Shown: positions 23,950 to 35,400 of the stretch, in pieces
Numbering within the stretch: position 1 is the first letter of the stretch
Layout: each line of letters begins with the position of its first letter
NCBI GenBank assembly: GCA_021292165.1
Contig: CM037877.1
Span: 213,342,716-213,406,715 of the forward strand
DNA from: Shinisaurus crocodilurus
Lineage: Eukaryota; Chordata; Lepidosauria; Squamata; Shinisauridae
Length of the DNA stretch: 64,000 nt
Direction: 5' to 3'
Translations under genes and position numbers: made by a program
Notes under the pieces: model-generated
The model's input: the letters and a program-made list of their open reading frames with translations, nothing else
Databases searched by the model: none
Told to the model about the DNA's origin: nothing

Positions 23950-24041
23950 CAATGTTCTCCAACCTTGGGTCCCCAGATGTTTTTGGCCTTCAACTCCCAG
24001 CATGCCAAAAACATCTGGGGACCCAAGGTTGGAGAACACTG
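23950..24041. mobile_element. Palindromic hAT MITE, copy 1
   Basis: Fold-back with arms GTTCTCCAACCTTGGGTCCC; exact 8-bp duplication CTCTAAAG at 23942-23949 and 24042-24049. Confidence 0.9.
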
Positions 24042-24208
24042 CTCTAAAGGAATCGGCATCACTCAAGGAAACTATTGAAAGCAATCCTGGAGAGTTTAAT
24101 AGGGCTTCTAAGAATTTCCAGCATATCATGTCAGGAGAAAAATAAAAACTCCAATAGCTTCATCAGAGTTGGAAAATGGTGCTGATCAGATCTGTTTTTT
24201 AAAAAGTA

Positions 24209-24360
24209 CAGTATTTTTCCATGTATAAGGCTATACTTTTTCCTAAAATTGTTAGACTAAAAATTGAGGGTCGTCTTATAAACGGAAGTAAGCCGAGGAG
24301 AGAACCACGCGGTTGCGAAACTGCCCAGTGGGGGGCGTCATATACACGGAAAAATACGGT
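24209..24360. mobile_element. Mariner/Tigger-like MITE
   Basis: Ends CAGTATTTTTCCATGTATAA and ATACACGGAAAAATACGG are inverted, flanked by TA. Confidence 0.7.
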
Positions 24361-24540
24361 ATATAAATACATTGTCTCATAATACAGAATTAGTATTTAT
24401 AATGCCTATTCCATAATGAGATCTTTGAACTAACACATTTTAAAACTATGATCACGTAGGGCTTTTAAAAAAAACAAGCATTTTAACAAAAAAATAAAAA
24501 TCGATTTAAATAAAAAAGCCATTTAAATAAAATTCTGATT

Positions 24541-24790
24541 TTTTTTATTTATTTATTATATTTATACCCCGCCTTTTTTCCTGCAAGGAACCCAAGGCGG
24601 CTGACATAATCCTCCTCCTCCTCCTCTCCATGTTATCCTCACAACAACCCTGTGAGGTAGGTTAGGCTGAGAGTCAGGGACTGGCCCAAAGTCACCCAGG
24701 GAGTTTCATGGCCAAGCAGGGACTAGAACCCGGATCTCCTGAGTCCCAGTCCAACACCCTAACCACTACGCTACACTGGTGTTTGTTTTT
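24541..24790 (-). mobile_element. MIR-like SINE, reverse orientation
   Basis: Tail first (TTTATTTATTATATTTATAC, CCCGCCTTTTTTCCTGCAAG), then CAGGGACTGGCCCAAAGTCA and GGGACTAGAACCCGGATCTC, the reverse complement of the 1587 family. Confidence 0.75.
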
Positions 24791-25436
24791 TTTTTAAATT
24801 AATCATTGATTTTTATCCACCCTAGGAAATATATAATTTGGCATTTGGGACTCAGACGCCACCTGTGCCTTGTATTCAGTTTCTTGGTTAAGTTATGTGT
24901 CAGCCTCATCAGTTTGCCTTCTGTGAAATGGGTATTGGAGCAGAAAACTCGGGGTTCAAAATAGTGGCTTTGTTTTGGTGCTCAGACCCCACTTCTGCCT
25001 TGAACTTAGGTCCTTGGGCAACTTGCTTTTCTTTTAGCCTCACCAGTGTGCCTTCTAGGAAATAGGTGTTTTGTGACTAGCAATGCCCACCATAGCAGCC
25101 ATTTTGTAAATGTGCATACTCTCATGGCAGCCATTTTGTGAGTACCCACAACTATCTTTCAACATACCAAATGTGCCCACAAGCCCAAAAAGGATGGAGA
25201 CCCCTCCCCTATAGCTACCCCTCTCTAATTAAACATCCCACTCTGAATTAGAAGTTTGGCTTCAGAGCTTTCAAATAGCATAGCTTGTCCCATATTTGAA
25301 ATTAAGCTTGTCAGCAAAACTCAGCCATGAAAAGAGTGTTTGGGGCAACAACAATTGGAGAAAATGGGGTTTGGAACATATTTACTTGGTTCTGTGCTGG
25401 GAGAAAAGGCATGTGGCCACCTCCACCCCTTACAGC

Positions 25437-25520
25437 TGGGGTCAGGAACCTTTTTCAGTCTAAGGGCCAAATTCCAATCTAAGAAAGGTCTTGGGTGGCA
25501 CATCTCATCTATGTGGGGAC
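25437..25520. mobile_element. hAT-like MITE fragment
   Basis: GGGGTCAGGAACCTTTTTCA and TAAGGGCCAAATTCC resemble the left end at 4580. Right end not found. Confidence 0.4.
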
Positions 25521-26068
25521 AAAGTGGGAAGGAACAAAATGTAATTCTGACTGTAAGCATGCTCAGAAGCAGGACAAGCCTATGTCTACTCAGAAGTAAG
25601 CAGGGCTGAATCACTTAGCAGCACTTAAAAGTAACATCCCAAATACCAAGTCTCTGCATGGCTACTCAGAAATAAGCATGAGCAGTATATCTACTCACAA
25701 GTAAGCAGGACAGAATTACTCAGCAGCTCCTGTTTCTTCTTCCTGGCAGGAAAAGCTCTAATCTCGAAACCGCTCACCAAGAGTGCAAGGGTTGCAGGGG
25801 GTGGAATCCAGATAGCAACAGATAAGCATTCTTGAAACATGTTAATCTTCAATGGCAGCAACTCCCATTTTACAAAAAAGGCAAACCTGAGAGAAAAAAT
25901 GGGAGCAGGGAAGGAAAGGATTCTCTCTCTCTCACACACATACTCTTTCTTACCCCACACCTTGCCTTGATAAGACTGACTGCTTCCCGCAACTGAATGC
26001 TGGTGGACTGTGCAGGTTGAGGTTTTTTATATATATAAAAAAACTTGCTGTATCTGGGTGCCCTAGTG

Positions 26069-26181
26069 CAGTGTTCTCCAACCTTGGGTCCCCAGATGTT
26101 TTTGGCCTACAACTCGCTGGGTGGGGCATGCTGGGAGTTGTAGGCCAAAAACATCTGGGGACCCAAGGTTGGAGAACACTG
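26069..26181. mobile_element. Palindromic hAT MITE, copy 2
   Basis: Fold-back of the same family as 23950; exact 8-bp duplication CCCTAGTG at 26061-26068 and 26182-26189. Gene 2 downstream region has one uninterrupted GTGCCCTAGTGG at about 53059, the empty site. Confidence 0.92.
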
Positions 26182-27129
26182 CCCTAGTGGATGCCAAAAT
26201 TCTCAATATAGGCACAGATTTGGGCACAGATCTTCACAGGCACAGATTTGGGAGTTAAGGAGGGCAGTCCTCACAGGTGTCTTGGCCCTACCTGCTGAGT
26301 GGTGGTGATATTGCTGGCTAGAGGAATGTTTTGAACATTTGCAGCAACTGCACATGCTCAATAGCAGCCAGCAGCTTTCCAATGAAGGGGGGGGGGGAGA
26401 GAAGACAAAACTAGGTAGCAAGTAACTGGCTTGCAGATCTTTTAAAGAGTAGGGAGAGATGGGGGCAGGGCACTGTCCTCCCACACACAGAGCAAAGGGC
26501 TGCCTCTCATCTTGTGGAAGTGATACATTATCCTGTCTTCAAAAGATGGTATAAAGGAAGCGTAATGGACTCTTGCTAGGAAACACTGATATCTACTTAT
26601 CACAAGATCATGCTTTTTTCCTCAAAGATTTGTCCCATATACATTTTTTTGAAGAGATGCAAGTGGGGCTGTCAAAATCCAGTACACTTCTGCATTCTCC
26701 AGGATTTTTTATGCAGAGCCATAACTAATGCTACCTTGCTTTCCTCTTGTGGTTTAAAAATGTGCTAAGAACAATAAAATGTGCCTGATATAAATTGTGT
26801 CCTGTATGTTTCAGTAGTCAACAAAAGCTTTGTATACTTAACAAGACAACGGGCACTTTTAGGACACAAACATTTCAGTGGGAACAAGGTAAGTAACCTG
26901 GTTGCCCCACTGAAATCAATGTGACCAAAAAGTGCTGTGCTTCAGCAGTATTGAGGCTGAGCTTGTTACATTCAAGAAGGAATTTTGTGTGTATTGTATG
27001 TAGTGTTATTTTTGTAAATTTCATGTTGGATTGTACAAATTCTTATTTGGTTAAATGAATGAAATATGAAGTCTGTATAGAAAGCAAAATCTGTAAATGA
27101 GAATGTTTTCAAATATTAAAATACATTTG

Positions 27130-27135
27130 AATAAA
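27130..27135 (+). terminator. Candidate poly(A) signal, gene 1
   Basis: AATAAA in a stretch conserved with the gene 2 downstream region, where the matching hexamer is at 54054. If used, the gene 1 3' UTR would be about 5.7 kb because of inserted repeats (22531-24824 and others). An earlier AATAAA at ~26773 is an alternative and is not kept in gene 2. Confidence 0.35.
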
Positions 27136-27906
27136 AGACACCAAATATAATGGCTGGCTTTTTTACTTGAAGAAATGAGAAACTGGAGATGCAACATAGT
27201 TGTTACAAATGCTGCTGGCAGAGATCCGTTTCAGGCTATGCACAACATAGTAAAAATACATTGTGGGCAGGCAGTGTAGCACCCAACTAGACGCCCTTCT
27301 TTTCTTAAGCAAAAACCCTATGAGAGTGCTAAAAATGGTGTTTCCTTCTCAATACAAGGGTTATCTTTTGTTTGTAATTGTAAATACAGTACTTCACTGC
27401 TGGAGAAAAGATGGAATTCAAAAGACCACTGTCAAGCTGGTCATTTTCTGCTCTTCAATGCTCGGACAGCCTTATTCTTGCTGTCCATAATTAGGGAACA
27501 TTAAATAAGCATACATGAAGAAACAGATAATACATCTGTACTTCCTGATTGTCTCCTACTTCTGCTGCCCCAATGTTTCAGAAACTAATAAGGTTGGGAG
27601 ATGCCATATGTTGGCAACAGGAAGTCTGAAGGTTGCAGCTTCTTTAAACTTGACATGAGACCATAACAGGCTTATAAAAGTTTAAATGGTGTGGAAAGCA
27701 TAATCAGAGATAATTTCTCTCCTATCCACATGGACAATTACTGGCAAGATATTCAGGACCCAAAATATAATACTGGAAAGCACTTGCACAGGATATAGTA
27801 ACCGCCACTAACTTGAATGGGTTTTTAAAAAGAGAAAGCTTAAGGGGGATAGGCCCATTCGTGGCCATTATCCAGGCTAATAATAAATGAGCCCCCATAG
27901 ACCGTA

Positions 27907-28150
27907 TAGTAATACCTTGGATTGAGAGCATAATTCGTTCCAGAACCGTGCTTGTAATCCAAAACACTCATATCAAAGCGAGTCTCTGGCCGGCGTGAGC
28001 GGGGCCGATTTCGGCCCGCTCGAGGGGAGCAGTTGAACTTGCTGTCTTGCAAGACGTCGCTTGTTTATCAAGTCAAAATTTATTTAAAATTTTTTGCTTG
28101 TCTTGCAAAACGCTCTCAGACCAAGTTACTTGCAATCCAAGCTATTACTG
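27907..28150. mobile_element. Tigger-like MITE, copy 2
   Basis: Same family as 8203; ends TAGTAATACCTTGGATTG and CAATCCAAGCTATTACTG flanked by TA. Confidence 0.82.
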
Positions 28151-28152
28151 TA

Positions 28153-28889
28153 CCTTTGCTAATCCGATATTGGGATAAGCAAAAGAGAAGGGCTATTGCC
28201 TGGTTGTTTGAATCTCAAACCTTTCTGTCCAGCTATGGGTAGAACTAGAATGCTGGACTCTACTGTCTAGTCTGCTCACTCTTATATTCTTACTGAATTG
28301 GTTAAAAAGACTAAAAGGTCTTGCATGTGCAGACCAAAAGTGATATTCAAATATATATATACTCTCCATCCAAGAGAGGAAGAGGCTGAAGGAATAGCTG
28401 TTATTATATCTCCCTCCACTGGGGGCGGCGGCAGCAGCTGCGTGTACTGTATCCCTGAAGTAGTTGTATTTGTGGAGGCGCAATGCTTGTGGCTGTGAGT
28501 TGGGCACCTCTTGTATATATAAAACTGATGAGACTAGAATTATGAAACTTGTATGTGCCATGTTTGAACGCATAGTTAAGGGTTGGGCCTCAGTTTGGAA
28601 AGGACTGGGGGTGGGCAACGCTATTCGCTTCCCTGGTTGTAAATCCACTGAAATCAGAAACGACTCAAACATGGCACAAAACCCCTCGCTGTAGAAGTGA
28701 GATCACCTGCGCTATTGTGTTCTTATAGTAACTGCTCGTCACTGAATTCTTCAAAAAGCGGAAGAGGGAGTACAAAGCAGTTCCAAATACGTCTGCAGCA
28801 GCCATACTCTAATGCAAGAGGGGCACGTGCTTTACAGCCAGCTACAGTCATTTTGAAAATCGTTACCCGCTTGCCCGGGAATCGGTCCG
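28153..28889. other. Intergenic DNA between genes 1 and 2
   Basis: Aligns with blocks at 54700-54740, 57230-57340 and 59590-60060 between genes 2 and 3, where LINE, SINE and satellite-bearing insertions have been added. No gene seen. Confidence 0.5.
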
Positions 28890-29290
28890 AAAGAACTCAG
28901 TGGGGTTTGCTTCCGGGTAAACATGCATAAGGCCAGCCTCGAAATTACCTCCATAGGACCGAAGTACCAAGTCCCCGCCCCGCTCTTCCCGTGCATGCCG
29001 TAGACAGCAGCCCCAATCCGTCCTGCTACCCCCGCGGACGCTGCCTCCTTCCAACCGTACGCACGAGCACGCGCCCTTGGCCCCAGCGTCGGCGCGCGCA
29101 TGTACGGGAATTGCATGGCTGGCTCCTTCCCGCACGCAATAAGGTTGCTAAGAGGCGGAGCTGGGCGGCTTTACATGTTACCCTAAAAATACTGCGAGAG
29201 GTCACGCCCATTTCACCGGAAAAGCGGCGCTGTTTCCTTCCCGTCAGGTTATTCAAGTCCTTCCCGACCCAGCACCCTGTAGAGAGGCTT
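28890..29290 (+). promoter_or_regulatory. CpG-rich 5' region of gene 2
   Basis: Dense CpG dinucleotides stand out from the AT-rich surroundings just upstream of the signal-peptide exon, and no TATA box is evident. A GC-box-like CCCCGCCCC occurs near 28975. The stretch aligns in part with the equivalent region of gene 3 (60060-60600). A decayed duplicate of 29170-29252 lies in intron 1 at 30880, where the CpGs are lost, which argues that this copy is kept unmethylated. Confidence 0.55.
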
Positions 29291-29307
29291 TAAGTCTGCC
29301 TCTTTTT

Positions 29308-29404
29308 ATGTATGCTTCTACGATGGGGCTTCTTCTCTGCTGTTTCTGTCTTGGGCCCCTGAGGTGGGCTCTTCTGTTGCTCCCACTGTTGTCAGAAGTC
29401 CTGG
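29308..29404 (+). CDS. CD46: Gene 2 exon 1: signal peptide
   Basis: From the ATG at 29323 it encodes MGLLLCCFCLGPLRWALLLL, then PLLSEVLG, with donor GTGAGT at 29405 in phase 1. The leucine-rich core and the exon position next to a CpG-rich region fit a cleaved leader. An in-frame ATG at 29308 would add MYAST; gene 3 has no counterpart, so the 29323 start is preferred. Gene 3 has the same SEVLG ending. Confidence 0.8.
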
Positions 29405-32400
29405 GTGAGTAAAGAGGGCTCATGGGTGCTTGCCAGTGTTTGTATAGGGGCTAACGGAGGTTTACCCAGGGGATATGGGAAAGGCACTCTGTCCATACTC
29501 AGAGGAACTGCCTGCTTTGATACTGGTTCCATGGTGGTGGGGTACTGACATTAAGCTCCTGGATTGTAAATTGTGTTGCGTTTCTGGGGCGGGCCCACAC
29601 AGCTCCCCCTGCCTTGTTGAGGTGGGTCGTCCCTGCCTGTGGCTTACGCTGGCTCAGCTTGTCTGAGTGTGGAAAGCGAAGCAGGGTCAAGCTTGGTTAT
29701 TACTTGGATGGGAAACCCCCTCCTCTAGTTTCCTGCATGGAGCAGGGGGTTGGACTCGATAGCCTTGTAGGTCCTTCCAACTCTATAAGAAATCTATTGT
29801 TCTCCAGAGCGGAACAGCGAGAGGGCGGCTCTCTACCTTGAGCTGTTCCAGGCTGTGCGCTCTTCAGAAGCAGGAGTCTGGGCTCCCCTGACACGCCCCT
29901 GTAAAGCGGGTAGGGGCGGGACACCTGCGTCAGGCTCGGAGTCGGCGTGACGTTCGCTTTCCTTTCTTTGGAAATAATGCGTGGGAAGGGCGAGGGCGGA
30001 AGGAAAAGGCCGCCGTCCACCCGCCCCAATGCCGGGCGTTAGGAAGAAGCGGGTCAGCCGCCACGGATTCTCCCTCGCCCGTCCATCTTAGATTGCTTTA
30101 TCATAGACTGAGAGCCCGGCCTTTATCTTAGTTCCCCCTATGACGCGGGGGTTCAGTGGTGTAGCCACGGTTGGACTTCGGAGCCGAAATACAGGACCTC
30201 GTGGCCCAGTGAGACCCAAATCACCAGCCAGAAAGCAGCGGGGCGGGGGGGGGGTGCAGTGGCAAGCAGGCGCTGCATCAACACCTGTTCCAGCATGGGC
30301 TTGCCAGAGTCCACTGGGACGGAGGAGCATCCATAATTCTTATTTTAAAAAAACATTTAATAGTCGGGTGGCTGCCGCCTGTGTGTGCTCATGATTTCAG
30401 ATGCTCATTTTATTATTTTTCTTTGAATATATATATATATATATATTTAGACACCAAAATGGTGCTTATTCCCAAGTAAATGTGGTTAATATCAAGGCAG
30501 CAGAAGCAAACTCCATATTATTCTTAGTCATGGTGCTATGAGTTACGTTGGTTTAAAATGCAATGCTCTGCATGTGTGTGGTGTTTAATCACTGTTGCCA
30601 AACAGTTTTGGTTTTGCTCTAGTCTAGCGTGTCAGGAATGCAGAAACAATTGTAAAGCATGGAATGGCAATGAGGGGAGGCAGGAGAAGAGAAATGTTAA
30701 TTGCGTGTTTTGCAACTGAAGCAGTACACAAAGCCACCACCACCATCATTAGTTTCATGGTGCAAAGTTGCTTAGCCATGCCTTTGGCTCTATTCGTTAA
30801 AAACAGACTTATCTGAACATAAGTTTACTGAAGATTTCTTTAATTGATTACAAATGCTTAGAATTGGGCAGCTCAGCATAACCTTAAAAATGCTACAGTG
30901 GTCACACCCATTACACCAGAAAAGCAGTGCTGTTTCCTTCCTGTCAAGTTGTTTTATTATGTTAGCTTCAGTTTTCATCATGATTACTTGGTATTTGGAT
31001 CCTTTCATTCCAGAACTCCAGTTTTTAAAAGACCAAAGTAATTTCTATTACAAAAATCAGTTTCTCATTACAGATGTTACTTGTGCTACAAAGCTAAGGT
31101 GGCAGAATTAATGGAGGTAGAAGAATTTATTGCCATCCCAGGATAGGTGGTTGTTACTATTTTAACTTTAATTTAGCTTTGATGAAGTGCCTTTTTTGAG
31201 TAGCTAATTTTGCTGTAATTTCTATCTGCATTAAGCTCCTGAGGAATTACTCTGGATTTTCTTGTTTTCAGCCATAAGAGAAAGTAAGAAACTGATTTTT
31301 TGTAATGGTAATTACTTTGTTCTATTAAAAAATGGGGTTCTGGAATGAGAGGATCCAAATACAAGTAATCGTGATGAAAATTTAAGCTAACAGTACTGAA
31401 GTCCTGGTGGAGTGTCTAGAACAGGGCTCTCCAACCTTGGGTCCCCAGAAGTTGCTGGACTATAGCTCCCAGAATCCCTTGCCATTAGCCATGCTGGCTG
31501 GGTATGCTGGGAGCTGTAGGCCAGCAACCTCTGGGGACCCAAGGTTGGAGAACCCTGGTCTAGAACTTAGACCATGATGTTAGCAGCCAGGGACCAGAGC
31601 AGATTATTATTTATTTACCTGAAGTATTTTGGGTTGCAAAGCAACATATACAACAAGAGCAAGACAAATGCTCTTTGATTGATAAATGTAATAATAAATA
31701 AATAAAGAGCAAGACAAGATGCAAATCTGTTCTAGCCACATTAGCACTCATACAGATTACAGGATACTTTGAGAAGCTGCTCTGAAACACACAGCTAATT
31801 ATGATATGATTTAAAACATCACTGAAGAGAGAGGTCTTCAAGGTTTGCCTTGAACATCTGTACAGAAGGGACAAGGCACAGGTTAATTGAAAGGGAGCTC
31901 CACAGTTTTGGGGCCACCAGTGAGAAAGCCTTACCTTTTGTGGCCACTAACCTAACCTTCATGATGGGTGCTTGAGAAGGACCCCAGCAGCATTAGGGTA
32001 TAGGCAAGGTTATCGGAGTGAGAGCAGTCCCTCAGATAATCTGGTTCCAAGTCACATAGGGCTTTAAAGGTTAAGACCAGCACTTTGAATTCTGTCCAGA
32101 AGCTTACTGGTAGCTAATCTGGTTAGTGCAAAATTAAAGTTACATTTCCAGGCTCTCTTGCGCCCACCAGCATCAGGGTGACCGTATTTTCTACCAGCTG
32201 CAATCTCTGGCCTGTCTTAAAAGGAAGCCCCACATAAAGCACATTGCAGTAGTCCAGTCAGGAGGTAACTGAAGCCAGGACCAATGGCTCCAGATAGGGC
32301 CGCAGCCGACGTACAAGCCTGACCTTGCCATAAGCACTCCACGTTACCATAAACACCTCCACGTATGTCTAATATATTGTGCCTTTATGTTTAATTTGTA

Positions 32401-35400
32401 AGCTGTTTTGGGAACCAACCTTAGCTTAAAAGTGGAGTATAAATATAATATTGGATTCTAATTACATTAGTACGAAAACAAGCTGCCAGACAGCATGTGA
32501 TTGTTTTCCTCAATTTTTGTATAAGCTGATCAAAGGGAATGTTACAGAGATTAGAGCGGGGGTAGGGAGCCTTTGTTCAGGACCACATTCTCTGAGGGGT
32601 AGTTTGTTGGGGGCCACATCCCTGCAGTGGGTGGGGCCAAAGCCAGTGCTGAGTGAGGCCACCAGCAGTGGTATGTGTGCCTGTCTTTCTTTCTGCTACC
32701 CCTATTTCTTTCTCTTTCACGCTTATTCTCCACCCAGTGGGCTGGCATCAGAGGGACTGATTGCTCTTGCCAGGTCTGAACTGTTTGAACAGGGCATTTG
32801 GAAATTAGGCTAAAGACCACACAGAACTAAGCTGAGAGCCACATGCAGGCTTAGGGCCACAGGTTGTCCGCCCTTGGAGCAGAGCCTCATTGGACCACCA
32901 CATACTTCAGTGTCCCTCTTTGAAGAGCCCTTAGTGCTAGCAACACCTGGACTAATAACCACCCTACAAGTTACAGGCAGGCTTCACAATTTACCTTGGT
33001 CTGAGCAAACCCTGCATGTTCTATAAACACAAAGGAGAAGTGCTAGGGAGCCCTAACTCCTTAGTGCTTGTTTTCTTTTGCCTTCTCTTCAAACACTGTT
33101 TTCATTGCACAACCATTATTTAACAGTGAAGGAAATACTCCCAAACTATGCTGACCATTATCTGAGAACATGTAAGCTCAGTGTATCAAATAAGACAGGT
33201 CTGTGGCTTACGCTGGCTCAGCTTGTCTGAGTGTGGAAAGCTAAGCAGGGTCAGGCCTGGTTATTACTTGGATGGGAGACCCTTCCTCTAGTTTCCTGCA
33301 TTGAGCAGGGGGTTGGACTCGATAGCCTTGTAGGCTCCTTCCAACTCTATAATCTATGAAATGGAAGGCAACTTCAGACAGGTGCTACAACAAGCAGCAT
33401 ATAGCTTGCACAATGGGGGAGAAATTCAAAATATTTTGGTGGACAAGATCATGGCATCCTTCAAGCTGTTATGTATTGACCTGGTACATTGTAGATGTTA
33501 TGTATAGACCTGGTAAATAGAAGTATTTCTGCAGTCAGTCTTGTTTCAGCTGTACTTGGCAAATGTATTCCAGGAATCTATGAAAATGGTCCTACAGATC
33601 TCATTAAGGAAAATGGCAGGAGGCTTGATTAATTGTCCAGAGTCCTGTGCTGCAGTGAACCTTGCTGCTTCTCCCTGCTTCAATATTTCCTCTCTGTTGT
33701 TCTCTCCAGGTGATTGCGGCCGTCCAGAGCCAATTCCCTATGCTACGCTAACTAGTGAACTAAAAGACAGCTATCTTGATGGGACTACTCTGCGATACCG
33801 TTGCATCCCAGGGTATGAAAATATACCCGGAACAAATCCTTCTATTCGATGTGTTGACACAGAATGGTCAAAAGGTCCTGCGTTTTGTCGAGGTGAGTAT
33901 CTTCGTCACAGTTCTACTTTTGCCAACAACAGAATCTCTCACGAAATATTGATTGAAATGTGCAAAGATCCAACGCTCTCAGAAATCTTCAGCAGTTCAG
34001 TTTCTAATTTATATCTTGTGTTGAGAAGATGAAAATGCTGCTAATAAGCTCTCAAATGAGTAACTTCACTTAATTGGTTGAAAATGTAAAACTGTTCTCT
34101 TGGTCTTGGACCGTAATAAAGATTTGATTTGATTTGACTGTTCTCTGTCAGTATCTTGCCTGTGGATTGAAATGGCTTCAGAAAGTTGGGAAATAACACA
34201 AATAGGTTGTAGAATTTTGGGAGCGTTGAGTGGGAGAGATGATAATCCTGAGCATCACTGCTCTCAGTAGCAAGCTGCCAAGATTGTAATGAAAACATGG
34301 CTGCTGAGAAACAAGAGCACAGAAACAGACTGCCTGGAGGAACCCTAAGGTTTGCAGAAGTAAAGTAATAGTTACCCAATGTTGACTGTGCATTGGAAAG
34401 GACATAGGTAAACAGGGTGTTTGTGGAAATGGAATGGCATGCTAGAGGATGGCATGACTGGCCATATGTCACCCTTTTGCTAGGAGGTGAGAATTTATTG
34501 CAACTTTTTGTTGCAGGCTTTGCTGGTCCTTTCCAATGCAGAGTTTTCCTAGTGTTCTTGAGCTCATTACAGGCAGTCCCTGGGTTACGAACATCCCAAT
34601 TTACGGACAACTCATACTTAAGAACGGACCACCATATATGTAAAAATCTGAGTTAAATACAATGGTTCATACTTACGAACGAACGCACTATACTTTGCAA
34701 CACTTTGAAAATCTATTGGATTTTTGGAAAATGATTTTTGAAGAAATATCAGAAATTGTTGGTATTGATTTAGAAGTTCGTCCTAAAGTAGCATTGTTAT
34801 CAATAACCGAAAAGGTGGCTGGTCCTCAAAATGTTAAATAATTAATTGTAAATTTGTTAACGGTGGGTAGATTAATGAGGGGTAATGAAGGAAAGAAAAG
34901 GGGGGTGTAGTGCAAAAGGCTGGAAGACCATTGTGATTTTGAGGTGACAGTGGTGTATGACCATGACAATATGTCAGCTCCAGGCTGAGGTAACTTTTCT
35001 TCATAGAGTTCCCTTCCAGCCTCTACTACCGATTCTGATTCCGTCACTAGATGTTTCCCATCCCCAAACCAGAATGAATGTTAAACTCCCTTTCATGGCT
35101 CTCTGCCCCTTGCCAACATTCTGAGTTCTGTGATTGGCTCTGGAGTTGCAGGGAAGGAGAGGCAGGACCCCAGCTGTCCCTCACAGAGAGACTGAGGCTT
35201 CTTTGCTTCCAAACACTCCTAGCTATTGGGCTGACTAGATGTTGCTCATATGCCCAAAATTGCTGCTTAATTATTAAAAATTCGAAACAGTGGCCAAAAA
35301 TCCTGTCTTGGGTGGCTCATTGAGATTAAGATAGACTGTTGAATAGCTTATAAGGTGTTTGGGAGTAAACTGGACTGACAATTCTTCCTGCCGGTTTAAG

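Larger units (their letters stand above)
22531..24824. mobile_element. hAT-like element with nested insertions
   Basis: Ends CAGGGTGGAT and ATCCACCCTA are inverted, and the 8-bp GGAAATAT occurs on both sides (22523-22530 and 24825-24832). Internal sequence next to each end has the ATTTAAAT-rich character of a known vertebrate MITE type. Inside lie a fold-back segment, an L2 tail, a palindromic MITE, a Tigger-like MITE and a SINE, listed separately. Confidence 0.75.
21983..25210. mobile_element. Possible hAT-like element split by later insertions
   Basis: Left edge CAGCTGTGGTCCCCAATATG and right part near 25175-25206 (AAGCCCAAAAAGGATGGAGA, CCCCTCCC) resemble the two ends of the family at 47070-47372. 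The 2.3-kb element at 22531-24824 would have landed inside. Ends are not exact. Confidence 0.35.
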
